A DNA stretch of 64,000 nucleotides from Acinetobacter piscicola (GTDB lineage Bacteria; Pseudomonadota; Gammaproteobacteria; Pseudomonadales; Moraxellaceae), in the NCBI RefSeq assembly GCF_015218165.1, contig NZ_CP048659.1, forward strand, positions 372,001 through 436,000. Reading direction: 5' to 3'. The translations under genes were made by a program, and so were the position numbers. Shown piece by piece: positions 28,208 through 40,420 of the stretch. Every line of letters begins with the position of its first letter. Position 1 is the stretch's first letter. The notes beneath the pieces are model-generated. The model was not told the origin of the DNA. It saw only the letters and a list, made by a program, of their open reading frames with translations, and searched no databases.

Positions 28208-28477
28208 GTGCGTTTGTCAGAATTGAAAGTGAAGCAGACTGCTATTATTACTAAAGTTAATCGAACATTAGCCGATAATTCAAGTCAACCCGATCTCGTT
28301 GCGAGTCGTTTAGAAACCTTAGGTTTTGTGCCTGGTACAACGGTGCAAGTGATTACCAAAGGTATTTTTGGTGGCGATCCAATTTTAATTCAGGTTGGAT
28401 TTACCCGTTTTGCCTTGCGTAAAATCGAAGCGGCACGTATTGAAATTGATCAAAATTTACAAGGAGCTTCCGCATGA
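28208..28477 (+). CDS. feoA: Ferrous iron transport protein FeoA
   Basis: An 89-aa SH3-like cytoplasmic partner of FeoB. It has the family pattern LETLGFVPGTTVQV and a C-terminal LRKIEAARI. The start is GTG, with AGGA nine bases before. It overlaps feoB by 4 bp (ATGA). Fur-type operators lie upstream. Confidence 0.93.
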   Translation: MRLSELKVKQTAIITKVNRTLADNSSQPDLVASRLETLGFVPGTTVQVITKGIFGGDPILIQVGFTRFALRKIEAARIEIDQNLQGASA

Positions 28478-30333
28478 GCGAAACTTTACGAGTTGCTTTA
28501 GTCGGGAATCCTAACTGCGGTAAAACATCACTTTTCAATCATTTAACAGGAACACGTCAAAAGGTTGCCAACTATGCAGGGGTAACCGTTGAACGTAAAG
28601 TTGGGGCATTTACTTTACCTTCAGGGCGAGCTGTACGTGTATTGGACTTACCTGGTGCTTATAGCTTAAATGCAACCAGTCCAGATGAAGCAATTACTCG
28701 TGATGTAGTTATGGGTAAAATTGCGGAAGAACAAGAACAACATGCTTTTTTGTGTGTGGTGGACGCAACCAACTTAAAGTTACACTTGGGTTTAGTGCTT
28801 GAAATTATTGCACAAGGCAAACCGATTCTACTTGTATTGAACATGATGGATGAAGCGCGCCGTCGTGGTATGCAAATTAATGTTGAAAAGCTTGCACAGC
28901 GTTTAGGTGTACCAGTCGTTGAAACTGTTGCTGTGCGTAATGCGGGTATTGAAAACCTGATGAGCGCACTTGATCAAGAAAAATTCCGTATCCCAGATGC
29001 TGCATTAAGTGATGTGATTTTGACGGGTTCAAATCATGACAAAGTCACACAGATCTTAAAAGATGTAGTGATTTTTGTTGATCACGAAGACAAGCGTACA
29101 GACTTTCTGGATAAAATTTTCTTGCATCCTGTTTTGGGCTTAGCAAGTCTTGCGTTGATGATGTTTGTGGTTTTCCAAGCAGTGTTTGCGTGGGCAGAAC
29201 CCATCATGACGCTGATTGAAGATGGATTTGCATGGTTAGGTGAATTTGTCGGTCAATTTATCTCAGCGCCATTGCTCAATAGCCTTGTGGTTGATGGTGT
29301 GATTGCCGGCGCAGGTGGTGTGGTCGTATTCTTGCCACAGATTTTGATTTTGTTTTTCTTTATTTTGGTTTTGGAAGAATCAGGCTATCTACCGCGTGCA
29401 GCATTTTTGTTAGATAAATTAATGTTTAAAGCGGGTTTAAGTGGCCGTTCATTTATTCCATTATTGTCTAGTTTTGCCTGTGCTGTACCTGGCATTATGG
29501 CGACACGAAGCATTAGTGATCCACGAGATCGTTTGACCACAATTTTTGTAGCGCCGCTGATGACATGTTCGGCACGTTTACCTGTCTATGCTTTACTCAT
29601 TGCTGCTTTTATTCCATCACAAACAGTATGGGGCTTTTTAAATTTACAAGGTTTAGTGCTATTTGCTTTGTATATGTCAGGTATTGTGAGTGCCTTGATT
29701 GTCGCAACGGTATTGAAGTTCTTCCAAAAAGATAAATCTGCACATGCATTGCTGATGGAACTGCCAAGTTACCGTATTCCAGATCTTAAAAGCGTTTGGA
29801 TTGGCTTACTTGACCGTGCCAAAATTTTCTTAAAACGTGTCGGTGGGATCATTTTCGCTTTGTCGATTTTGTTGTGGTTCTTGTGTACGTTCCCGCAACC
29901 TCCTGAAGGTGGAACATTGCCTGCGATTGATTATTCTTTTGCAGGTATGTTAGGGCATTTGATGCAACCAATTTTTGCACCACTGGGCTTTAATTGGCAA
30001 ATTTGTATCGCTCTTATCCCTGCAATGGCAGCACGTGAAGTGCTCGTTGCATCTTTAGGTGTGGTTTATGCACTTTCTGCAACGGATGAAGATGCTGTAA
30101 CTCAAGGTTTATCGCAAATTATCAGCCAAGGTGATTTAAGTTGGTCATTGGCGACTGGTTTATCTTTATTGGTTTGGTTTATCTATGCACCGCATTGCCT
30201 AGCAACTTTAGCAACGGTAAAACGTGAAACAGGTTCATGGAAAACAGTTGCAGGCATGACGGCTTATTTATTTGGTTTGGCGTATTTAATGTCTTTTCTG
30301 ACTTACCAAATTGCAACTCATTATTTTGGTTGA
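28474..30333 (+). CDS. feoB: Ferrous iron transporter FeoB
   Basis: A 619-aa inner-membrane Fe(II) importer. An N-terminal GTPase domain carries G1 GNPNCGKTS (10-18), G3 DLPGAYSL and G4 NMMD. A guanine-dissociation-inhibitor region follows, then a membrane domain with about eight to ten segments containing two Gate motifs (SFACAVPGIMATR, AREVLVASLG). It is shorter than the 773-aa E. coli protein, as in other Moraxellaceae. It sits between feoA and a small Cys-rich protein gene. Confidence 0.96.
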   Translation: MSETLRVALVGNPNCGKTSLFNHLTGTRQKVANYAGVTVERKVGAFTLPSGRAVRVLDLPGAYSLNATSPDEAITRDVVMGKIAEEQEQHAFLCVVDATNLKLHLGLVLEIIAQGKPILLVLNMMDEARRRGMQINVEKLAQRLGVPVVETVAVRNAGIENLMSALDQEKFRIPDAALSDVILTGSNHDKVTQILKDVVIFVDHEDKRTDFLDKIFLHPVLGLASLALMMFVVFQAVFAWAEPIMTLIEDGFAWLGEFVGQFISAPLLNSLVVDGVIAGAGGVVVFLPQILILFFFILVLEESGYLPRAAFLLDKLMFKAGLSGRSFIPLLSSFACAVPGIMATRSISDPRDRLTTIFVAPLMTCSARLPVYALLIAAFIPSQTVWGFLNLQGLVLFALYMSGIVSALIVATVLKFFQKDKSAHALLMELPSYRIPDLKSVWIGLLDRAKIFLKRVGGIIFALSILLWFLCTFPQPPEGGTLPAIDYSFAGMLGHLMQPIFAPLGFNWQICIALIPAMAAREVLVASLGVVYALSATDEDAVTQGLSQIISQGDLSWSLATGLSLLVWFIYAPHCLATLATVKRETGSWKTVAGMTAYLFGLAYLMSFLTYQIATHYFG

Positions 30334-30363
30334 TAAGACCTCACAAAACTTAAGGAGTTTGAG

Positions 30364-30615
30364 ATGGTTGAATTATTGATGATTACAGCATTGGTGATTT
30401 GGAGTGCGATCTTTGTGTTTAAAAAGGTTTTTCCAAAATCAGCGTATTCGGTATTTTCAAAACTGGCTCAGTTGTGTAGATCGCGTGGTTGGAATGGTCT
30501 AGCCAAATGGTTACAACCTGCGATGGTTACAGGCTGTGGCGGTGGATGTGGTTGTTCAAGTAGTGACGCACCAGCACAGAAAAAAGTTGAAGTCCAAGCC
30601 GTAAAATGGAAATAA
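30364..30615 (+). CDS. FeoB-associated Cys-rich membrane protein
   Basis: An 83-aa protein with one N-terminal hydrophobic segment (about 1-20) and a Cys-rich stretch, GCGGGCGCSSS, at about 58-68. Small proteins of this kind commonly follow feoB and replace or supplement FeoC. AAGGAG precedes the ATG, and the gene lies 30 bp after feoB. A metal-handling role is inferred from position and cysteines only. Confidence 0.8.
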   Translation: MVELLMITALVIWSAIFVFKKVFPKSAYSVFSKLAQLCRSRGWNGLAKWLQPAMVTGCGGGCGCSSSDAPAQKKVEVQAVKWK

Positions 30616-30632
30616 AAACTTAAAATATATCG

Positions 30633-30663
30633 AAAGCCATTCTCATATTAGGGTGGCTTTTTT
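30633..30663 (+). terminator. Terminator of the feo operon
   Basis: AAAGCCA (30633-30639) pairs with TGGCTTT (30654-30660), followed by T. Confidence 0.8.
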
Positions 30664-32318
<1,655 letters not shown>

Positions 32319-32340
32319 AAAGAATCATAAGGATAACAGT

Positions 32341-33564
32341 ATGGCTGGGTTAGCTCAGACAACAGTCAATAAAATTACAGCGGTATGTGAGCGTTGGATT
32401 CCAAAGCTTCCTGCGGAAATCACACCACGTAATTTACTTATTTTTTGTGTCATTTCACTGTTGTGTCTTGGCACAGTAATGGTGGCTTCGGCATCTATGC
32501 CTTATGCAGAGCGTATGCATGAAGCCCCATTTCATTATGTGATTCGTCATGCAATTTCGATTGTAGTGGCGGCGGTTGCAGCAACGATTACCTATCGTAT
32601 TAGTTTAAATGTATGGTTTAAAAACACTTTTTTACTGTGGTTTATTACCATTCTTTTGCTTGCTGCAGTCCTTGTGGTCGGGACAGAGGTCAACGGTTCG
32701 ACACGTTGGATTCGGATTGCAGGGTTTACCCTACAGGCAACGGAAGTTGCTAAAGTCGTGATGATTATTTTCACTGCCGATTATGTGGTGCGCCGTTCGA
32801 CTGAGGTGAAATACGGTTGGTCAGGTTTCTTTGTCTTGAAGAGCTGGAAAGGGCTTGGGCGATTGGCGGTGGTGATGGGGCTGACCGTATTGTTGATTCT
32901 ACTTGAGCCTGACTTAGGGGCAACAGTGGTGATTGTTGCTTCAATGCTGGGAATTTTCTTTCTTGCAGGTGCTCCAGCCATTCAGTTCGGGATTGCATTT
33001 GGGGCAATTATTGCCGCATTTATCTTCTTGATTATTTTTGAGCCTTATCGTTACGACCGTCTGATGTCATTCTCAAATCCTTGGGCAGATCCATTAGGTA
33101 CAGGTTATCAATTGTCTAATGCTTTGATGGCATTTGGTCGTGGTGAATGGACGGGTGTAGGTTTAGGACACAGTATCCAAAAAATGTCATATTTGCCTGA
33201 AGCACATACTGACTTTATGTTGGCGATTTTAGGTGAAGAATTTGGGTTCTTTGGCATTTCGACTGTTTTAATTTTGTCTTTTGGTATGCTGTTTTGCTGT
33301 ATTCGCATCGCACATCGTGCCTTGAAACATCAATACTTACGCGCAGGTTATTTGGCATATGGTATTAGTATTATTTTCTTGTTACAGATTTTGGTGAATG
33401 CAGGGATGAATATGGGGATGTTGCCAACCAAAGGTTTAACGTTACCCTTTATTAGTTATGGTGGTTCATCACTCATCATGTGTGCGGTCATGATCAGTTT
33501 GATTTTGAAAATTGATGCCACAACCCGAGTGACCAATCCAAGCAAAGAAGAATCGAGTTTTTAA
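32341..33564 (+). CDS. ftsW: Peptidoglycan glycosyltransferase FtsW
   Basis: A 407-aa SEDS-family inner-membrane protein that polymerises septal peptidoglycan with PBP3. It has about ten membrane segments and the conserved stretches NGSTRWIRI, EPDLGATVV, SNALMAFGRGEWTGVGLG and LPFISYGGSSL. It is paired with murD as in the dcw clusters of other bacteria, but without the remaining dcw genes. The product begins with about 30 extra cytoplasmic residues, common in gammaproteobacteria. Confidence 0.95.
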   Translation: MAGLAQTTVNKITAVCERWIPKLPAEITPRNLLIFCVISLLCLGTVMVASASMPYAERMHEAPFHYVIRHAISIVVAAVAATITYRISLNVWFKNTFLLWFITILLLAAVLVVGTEVNGSTRWIRIAGFTLQATEVAKVVMIIFTADYVVRRSTEVKYGWSGFFVLKSWKGLGRLAVVMGLTVLLILLEPDLGATVVIVASMLGIFFLAGAPAIQFGIAFGAIIAAFIFLIIFEPYRYDRLMSFSNPWADPLGTGYQLSNALMAFGRGEWTGVGLGHSIQKMSYLPEAHTDFMLAILGEEFGFFGISTVLILSFGMLFCCIRIAHRALKHQYLRAGYLAYGISIIFLLQILVNAGMNMGMLPTKGLTLPFISYGGSSLIMCAVMISLILKIDATTRVTNPSKEESSF

Positions 33565-33587
33565 ATTTGATTTTGTGTGGTTAGATT

Positions 33588-33628
33588 AAAAAAATGGTGC
33601 TATGAATTAATGTTCTAGCACCATTTTT
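33588..33628. terminator. Bidirectional terminator between ftsW and the zinc-ribbon gene
   Basis: AATGGTGCT and AGCACCATT arms pair, with A-rich and T-rich flanks on both sides. It covers the end of the zinc-ribbon gene on the minus strand. Confidence 0.85.
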
Positions 33629-33828
33629 GGCATATGCGTACCACAATTTTGACACACTAAAGCGTTTTGTTTGGGCTTGGACACAGGAAAAATTCGAATA
33701 AAAAATAATGAAAAATAGCTGCGTTGAGTCTGTATTTCATAAGTAGTATGTATCTTACACACGGGACAGAGAAATTGTCCTTGATCGGTTTTGATGGTTT
33801 TGGGCGAGATTCCAAAGATAAAGAACAT
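33607..33828 (-). CDS. Small zinc-ribbon protein, function unknown
   Basis: A 73-aa protein with CPVC near residue 20 and CQNCG near 58, a four-cysteine zinc-ribbon pattern, with a hydrophobic/aromatic stretch between them (YFSLFFIRIFPV) that resembles small zinc-ribbon proteins of unknown role. Start choice: ATG at 33828, six bases after AGG; an ATG one codon earlier is possible. It is convergent with ftsW and upstream of gluQ on the same strand. Confidence 0.7.
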   Translation of the reverse strand: MFFIFGISPKTIKTDQGQFLCPVCKIHTTYEIQTQRSYFSLFFIRIFPVSKPKQNALVCQNCGTHMPKMVLEH

Positions 33829-33904
33829 CATGCACCTCAAGCAAATAAGCAGAATAATGACTTCAATATAACGATTTTTTGTTTAAAAAACGAGCATTGT
33901 TATT

Positions 33905-34768
33905 TTATTTGAAAATGCCTTGAATCTCAGTACCTTTCGGAATACGTTGCACATCCCATTGTGCGCTTGCTTGAGCGAGCATTTTATGGGGTTGGTCTAG
34001 ATCTACAGGTAATTGACCTAAGGCAGAAATTGCCTGTTGTAGGAGTTGTGGTGCTTGCTGAATATCGAGTGCTTGGGCTAAATTTTGCTTAGACAGTTTT
34101 TGCCCTTGGTCATTCATTGCTAAAGGCAGATGCAGGTATTGTAATTGCGGATAGCCAAGACATTGTCTTAGCCAGATTTGCCGTTCAGTATTATCTAAAA
34201 GGTCGGCACCACGTACCACATGGGTGACACCTTGCAAATAATCATCGACGACTACGGCGAGTTGATAATTAATGATGCCATCACGACGTTTTAAAACAAA
34301 ATCACCTAAATCCTTTTGAAGATTTGAACAATGCTGACCTTGTAAGTGATCTGTAAAACAAATGATTGAATCTGAAACTTTGATCCGAATGGCTTGATCT
34401 TGGAAAGCTAAACCTTTTTCTCGACAAGTGCCTGCATAGATATGATTGGAACCCAATATTTTGCGAGTACATTCACAGGCATAAACCAGGTTTTTTTGTT
34501 TAAGTTGTCCAATAACAGCTTCATAAATATCTAAACGATCTTTTTGATAAATGATCTTTACATCAGACTCAAATTCAAAAGCGTCTAAGCATTGCAGAAT
34601 ATGTTGTTCACTGTTGGGATAGATCCGTGGAATATCTGTATCTTCAATACGGACGATCCACTGACCATGGTGTGCTTTGGCATCGCAGTAACTCGCAACT
34701 GTGGTAATAAGTGACCCAAAATGCAAAGGGCCGGTTGGCGATGGTGCAAACCGACCCACATAAGCCAT
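33905..34768 (-). CDS. gluQ: Glutamyl-Q tRNA(Asp) synthetase
   Basis: A 287-aa paralogue of glutamyl-tRNA synthetase lacking the anticodon-binding domain. It attaches glutamate to queuosine at the wobble position of tRNA-Asp. The class I signature is in PTGPLHFGSL, the KMSKS-like site reads KLSKQN, and a zinc site is suggested by CECTRK and CREKG. The ATG at 34768 gives MAYVGRFAPSPTG as in homologues; the longer frame to 34825 merely translates a hairpin repeat. It follows dksA, the classic dksA-gluQ pair. Confidence 0.95.
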   Translation of the reverse strand: MAYVGRFAPSPTGPLHFGSLITTVASYCDAKAHHGQWIVRIEDTDIPRIYPNSEQHILQCLDAFEFESDVKIIYQKDRLDIYEAVIGQLKQKNLVYACECTRKILGSNHIYAGTCREKGLAFQDQAIRIKVSDSIICFTDHLQGQHCSNLQKDLGDFVLKRRDGIINYQLAVVVDDYLQGVTHVVRGADLLDNTERQIWLRQCLGYPQLQYLHLPLAMNDQGQKLSKQNLAQALDIQQAPQLLQQAISALGQLPVDLDQPHKMLAQASAQWDVQRIPKGTEIQGIFK

Positions 34769-34779
34769 CCTATTATCCG

Positions 34780-34810
34780 CCTCCTTTTTTAAAGGAGGGG
34801 TTAGGGGAGG
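34780..34810. repeat. Hairpin repeat between dksA and gluQ
   Basis: CCTCCTTT and AAAGGAGG (34780-34787, 34791-34798) form a perfect stem with a 3-nt loop, next to GGGTTAGGGGAGG. This pattern recurs between genes in many bacteria and often shows up as PPLTPPLKK in false N-terminal extensions, as here. On the minus strand it supplies GGAGG 11 bases before the gluQ ATG, so it could influence gluQ translation. Confidence 0.7.
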
Positions 34811-34827
34811 ATTATTGAATAGCATAA

Positions 34828-35355
34828 TTAACCGTTATTCTGCTTCTCTTTGATTTCTGCAAGCGTTTTACAGTCGATACATAAAGTGGCAGTTGGACGT
34901 GCTTCTAAACGACGTAAACCAATTTCGATCCCACAAGTTTCACAGAAACCATAATCATCATTTTTAATCGCTTCAATTGATTGCTCAATTTTACGAATCA
35001 ATTTACGCTCACGGTCACGGGTACGCAGTTCAATAGCAAATTCTTCTTCTTGTGTTGCACGGTCATTGACGTCAGGTAAAGAAGAAGACTCATCTTGCAT
35101 GGTATTTAAAGTACGGTCTACTTCAGACATTAACTCAGCTTTCCATGCAAGTAAAATACTGCGGAAATGCTCAAGTTGCCCTTCAGACATATATTCTTCA
35201 TTTTTCTTAGGCTGATAAGGCTCAATACCAAAAAGACTTGCAGTGCTCCCGCCTTCAGTCGCTTTGGGCTTGGTTTTACGTACACGTTTTACAGACTTGT
35301 CGTCCAAAACATCGGTTTGTTCGTCCAAGACTTGGTTTTGGTTGTCATTCGCCAT
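34828..35355 (-). CDS. dksA: RNA polymerase-binding transcription factor DksA
   Basis: A 175-aa secondary-channel regulator that works with ppGpp in the stringent response. The coiled coil (about 55-110) contains the tip Asp residues in LPDVNDRATQEEE. The C4 zinc finger is CETCGIEIG...CIDCK. It has about 25 extra N-terminal residues compared with E. coli DksA. The start at 35355 has AGGA nine bases before; an ATG three codons upstream overlaps that site. Confidence 0.95.
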   Translation of the reverse strand: MANDNQNQVLDEQTDVLDDKSVKRVRKTKPKATEGGSTASLFGIEPYQPKKNEEYMSEGQLEHFRSILLAWKAELMSEVDRTLNTMQDESSSLPDVNDRATQEEEFAIELRTRDRERKLIRKIEQSIEAIKNDDYGFCETCGIEIGLRRLEARPTATLCIDCKTLAEIKEKQNNG

Positions 35356-35428
35356 AAAGGGCATTCCTCATCATATACGTATGGTTATACGTAAAAAATA
35401 TGGTGATATGCAAGTATTTTTATCGCTA

Positions 35429-35449
35429 CCGATAGAATGCTGCTATCGG
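35429..35449 (-). repeat. Hairpin in the dksA leader
   Basis: CCGATAG and CTATCGG form a perfect 7-bp stem about 75 bp upstream of the dksA start. It has no T-run after it on the minus strand, so it may be a leader structure rather than a terminator. Confidence 0.5.
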
Positions 35450-35563
35450 GGGTCGTCATCATATAGACTTTTTCACTAAGATGAAAGCAGTCAAGCTTGC
35501 TATTTCGAACTCAAACTCCATTTGAGGTGGAATAACTTAAAGCAAAAATAGCAAAATGAAAAG

Positions 35564-36373
35564 TTAATAACCTGAAATTTCGTTATTTATTGTTTGATTA
35601 TAATCTTTTAAGCGAAATATAGCGCTTTCAAATTGCCCATCAGATTTTAAATGTAAATAACGGTAACCAGGTGCAGCCTCATCTAAGGCAAAATTTTCAC
35701 TTAAAGGCTTAAACTGTGCACAGGTTGCAGGTGTCGATAAAAACTGGATATTGTTCCAGACATGAATCGACTCCTGATGGACATGCCCAAACAATACTGC
35801 TTTAATATGGGTAAATTGTGACAACAACGTGGTAAGTTGATCGGTATTTTTAAGTTTGTGCTGATCAATCCACTGTGAATGCATCTCAAAAGGATGATGA
35901 TGACAGGCTAAAATCACAAATTTATCTTGAGTTTGTTGCAGCAAGTGCGTTAAGTGAAGCAGTTGTTCAGTCTGAATCCAACCATCCACTTGTTTGGGAA
36001 CTGCACTATTGAGCAAAATAAAGCACCAATCGCCTATTTCTACACATGCAGGTTCAGGAAGAGGCATTAAAAAAGGAAATAAGCTGAGGTCATCATGATT
36101 TCCTGGAATTTGGAAAAAAGGAATGCCTAAGCTCTGCATATACGCTTGATAGCGTTGATAGGTTTCAGTCGTGGCTTGCTGAGCTAAATCACCTGTATGT
36201 ACAATCGCATCGATATGTGGATGTTCTTGTAAGATTTGTGCAATCACAGCATGAAAATTTTGTTCGGGTGAAATACCAATAAAATGCTCATTGGGGTCAG
36301 TCATCAAATGTGTATCTGAGATCTGAATAATAACAGGCTCACGATTTTTCGAGTTGATCTGATATGTGGACAT
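35564..36373 (-). CDS. cpdA: 3',5'-cyclic AMP phosphodiesterase CpdA
   Basis: A 269-aa class III calcineurin-like phosphodiesterase. Metal-site motifs appear in order: SDTHLM, HTGDLAQQ, GNHDD, CHHHPFEM and GHVHQE. In pseudomonads and E. coli CpdA hydrolyses cAMP and so tunes Vfr/CRP signalling. It begins 10 bp after the nudF stop on the same strand, matching the nudF-cpdA pair of other gammaproteobacteria. Confidence 0.92.
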   Translation of the reverse strand: MSTYQINSKNREPVIIQISDTHLMTDPNEHFIGISPEQNFHAVIAQILQEHPHIDAIVHTGDLAQQATTETYQRYQAYMQSLGIPFFQIPGNHDDLSLFPFLMPLPEPACVEIGDWCFILLNSAVPKQVDGWIQTEQLLHLTHLLQQTQDKFVILACHHHPFEMHSQWIDQHKLKNTDQLTTLLSQFTHIKAVLFGHVHQESIHVWNNIQFLSTPATCAQFKPLSENFALDEAAPGYRYLHLKSDGQFESAIFRLKDYNQTINNEISGY

Positions 36374-36383
36374 GTCGATCCCT

Positions 36384-37004
36384 CTATAACGTATTCAACG
36401 ATGAAATGTGTTGTTTTAACCATTGTAATGCGATAATAATCGGCGCATTACACAGACGACTTCCCGTCAAAAGCTCATCCAAAACAGCATAATCTAAAAT
36501 ATGCAGTTGAATATTTTCCCCTTCATCTGCGACACCAAAAATACCACCTGTCTCAGGCAGTTCTGCTTGGGCAGTGTAAAGATGGAAAATTTCATTACAT
36601 GCGCCTGCGGATGGGTAAAAACTAAAGATATGGTGTAGTTGACTGAGTTCACAGCCTGACTCTTCTAGACTTTCTCTACGAATGCAACTTTCAGGGGATT
36701 CATCAGCATCAAGTACCCCTGCAATAATTTCCAGTTGCCAAGGTGAAACAATATCGTCCATTGCCCCAATACGAAACTGTTCAATTAAGGCAAATTTTTG
36801 TTGTTGATCATTATAAATCAGTACACCCGCAGCTTCTTTGCGTTGAATGAGCTCTCTTTGAATCGTCGGTGTATAGGTATTTTTTTGAAATAAGCGATGT
36901 CTTAAACTAACTTTTTCGACACGTATAAAACCTGAATACAATATGTCACGAGATTGTATTTCAACATCTTGATGAGAGTAAGTCGCACGTTGGATAATAT
37001 TCAT
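36384..37004 (-). CDS. nudF: ADP-ribose pyrophosphatase NudF
   Basis: A 206-aa Nudix hydrolase that splits ADP-ribose to AMP and ribose 5-phosphate. The Nudix box is seen as G...ESPESCIRRESLEESG near residue 95. The ATG at 37004 (MNIIQRATYSHQ) is preferred over an upstream ATG at 37040, although no good ribosome site is visible for either. It is upstream of cpdA on the same strand. Confidence 0.9.
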   Translation of the reverse strand: MNIIQRATYSHQDVEIQSRDILYSGFIRVEKVSLRHRLFQKNTYTPTIQRELIQRKEAAGVLIYNDQQQKFALIEQFRIGAMDDIVSPWQLEIIAGVLDADESPESCIRRESLEESGCELSQLHHIFSFYPSAGACNEIFHLYTAQAELPETGGIFGVADEGENIQLHILDYAVLDELLTGSRLCNAPIIIALQWLKQHISSLNTL

Positions 37005-37082
37005 GTATGAAAAAATTAGGATGAAACGTAGTCGTTCCATCCTAACGGAGAATTGATTAAAGACAAATCATTTTTTAAAGCT

Positions 37083-39053
<1,971 letters not shown>

Positions 39054-39136
39054 CTATCATTTACATTTATGTCTGTAAATTCAGGTATTTCTACAAAAAT
39101 AGTGAAACTTTTTGCTGCAGTTTTTAGGTGGGCTTG

Positions 39137-39220
39137 ATTCCTACGCAGGTTTTAACCTGATCAGGTTCAACGGTACTCATCTTCATTAGATGATCTCAGC
39201 GAGGGCATACTCGCGCTCCG
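39137..39220 (-). promoter_or_regulatory. TPP riboswitch (THI element) of thiC
   Basis: On the minus strand the conserved blocks appear in order: GCTGAGAT near 39195, TGAACCTGATCAGG near 39165, and CTGCGTAGGAA near 39140. Spacing is that of the TPP aptamer. It lies about 160 bp upstream of thiC. Confidence 0.93.
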
Positions 39221-39282
39221 TCAAGCGATGCCACGATACTAACATGACATGTCGAAAAAAACATCTAGATTTAATGGCATGG

Positions 39283-40296
39283 TTAAGGGGTGTCATTGCA
39301 TAAAGCATACTGATGACAATCACGGCGATCATTGCGTGGTTTTAAGTTCATGTATTGTTTTACAAAATCATATGCTTGTTGTTCGTCACTTAATGTTGTT
39401 GCTGGCTCGGCCAATGCTTCAGCATAAAATTGTGCACTGAGCACGAGCGGTGTATCAGGTTGTCTACTTAGCCAATCGAGGGCTTGTTGGGTTTCAGGCT
39501 GAATGGTGAAATGATGCTTAGAAAAGCTAAATGCAGGTGAATTCTCTGAGCCGATAAAGATCAAATACTGATACTCATTCAATAATAATTCAGCATCTTT
39601 AATATACCTACTCTGTGGATATTGTTTGATATAGTTTTCCCAAAATAATGCACGTTCAGCAAGCGCCTGACCTGAAATCGCAATGGCTGCATCTGAATAT
39701 AAAATATCGGCATTGTCCTTTGCCATGCGTTGTATAAAAACCGCTTCGGCTTGAGGTAAGTAAGCAGCAAACATATCTACTGTATATTTCGGATGTTGTT
39801 TAAGTTCAAAATAACCTTCACCTACATCTAGAAATTGAATGTATTGTTTACCCACTTGATCCATTAAATATTGATCGCGCTGTGGTAAATTTTTCTTGAT
39901 CGTTGCAGCATCTCCCTGTCCTAAATCTTTTGCATTGTCAGGGTAAAATAGAGCATAACCATAGGCATTTAGCCCTTGCATCGATTCATCCCCTGAAGAT
40001 GTTGTTAAAAAACGCTGATACATCAAATTTGTGCTTTCAAGCAGTTGATAAATTTGTGTATGGTTGAGGTTTTTTATACATTTTTTCAGTGTGCTATTGG
40101 TCACTGCAAGTTGTTGAATCGAACTTTTTTGATCAATTTGAGACAGAATTGCTTTGGTGTCAGAAAAACAATCCACAGTTGTTAATATGTGCTGTACTTT
40201 TTCTTGTGTTATGTCAGGTTGTTCTGTTGCCTGATTTTTTTGCTGACAAGCACTGAGCGTCATACAACAGAGCAGGGAAGAAACTATTTTTTTCAT
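39283..40296 (-). CDS. Uncharacterised lipoprotein, paralogue A
   Basis: A 337-aa exported protein with lipobox LSAC (MKKIVSSLLCCMTLSACQQ), predicted to be anchored in a membrane. I do not recognise the domain. It is clearly related to the next gene upstream (40421-41503): both have YLP-AEAVFI, ALFWENYI-QYP-S-YIKDA and a C-terminal RDC...C pattern. The two cysteines at the end could form a disulfide. It probably shares a transcript with its paralogue. Confidence 0.85.
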   Translation of the reverse strand: MKKIVSSLLCCMTLSACQQKNQATEQPDITQEKVQHILTTVDCFSDTKAILSQIDQKSSIQQLAVTNSTLKKCIKNLNHTQIYQLLESTNLMYQRFLTTSSGDESMQGLNAYGYALFYPDNAKDLGQGDAATIKKNLPQRDQYLMDQVGKQYIQFLDVGEGYFELKQHPKYTVDMFAAYLPQAEAVFIQRMAKDNADILYSDAAIAISGQALAERALFWENYIKQYPQSRYIKDAELLLNEYQYLIFIGSENSPAFSFSKHHFTIQPETQQALDWLSRQPDTPLVLSAQFYAEALAEPATTLSDEQQAYDFVKQYMNLKPRNDRRDCHQYALCNDTP

Positions 40297-40420
40297 GAAG
40301 TTGGCTTTATTGTTAAATCTATGAATTTAAAAATGGAAGTCGGTTGCAAAGACCGATTTGATGAGCATACCTAAAATCAGATGAATGAAGAACATTTTTG
40401 CTTAACAAAATATAGATCAG

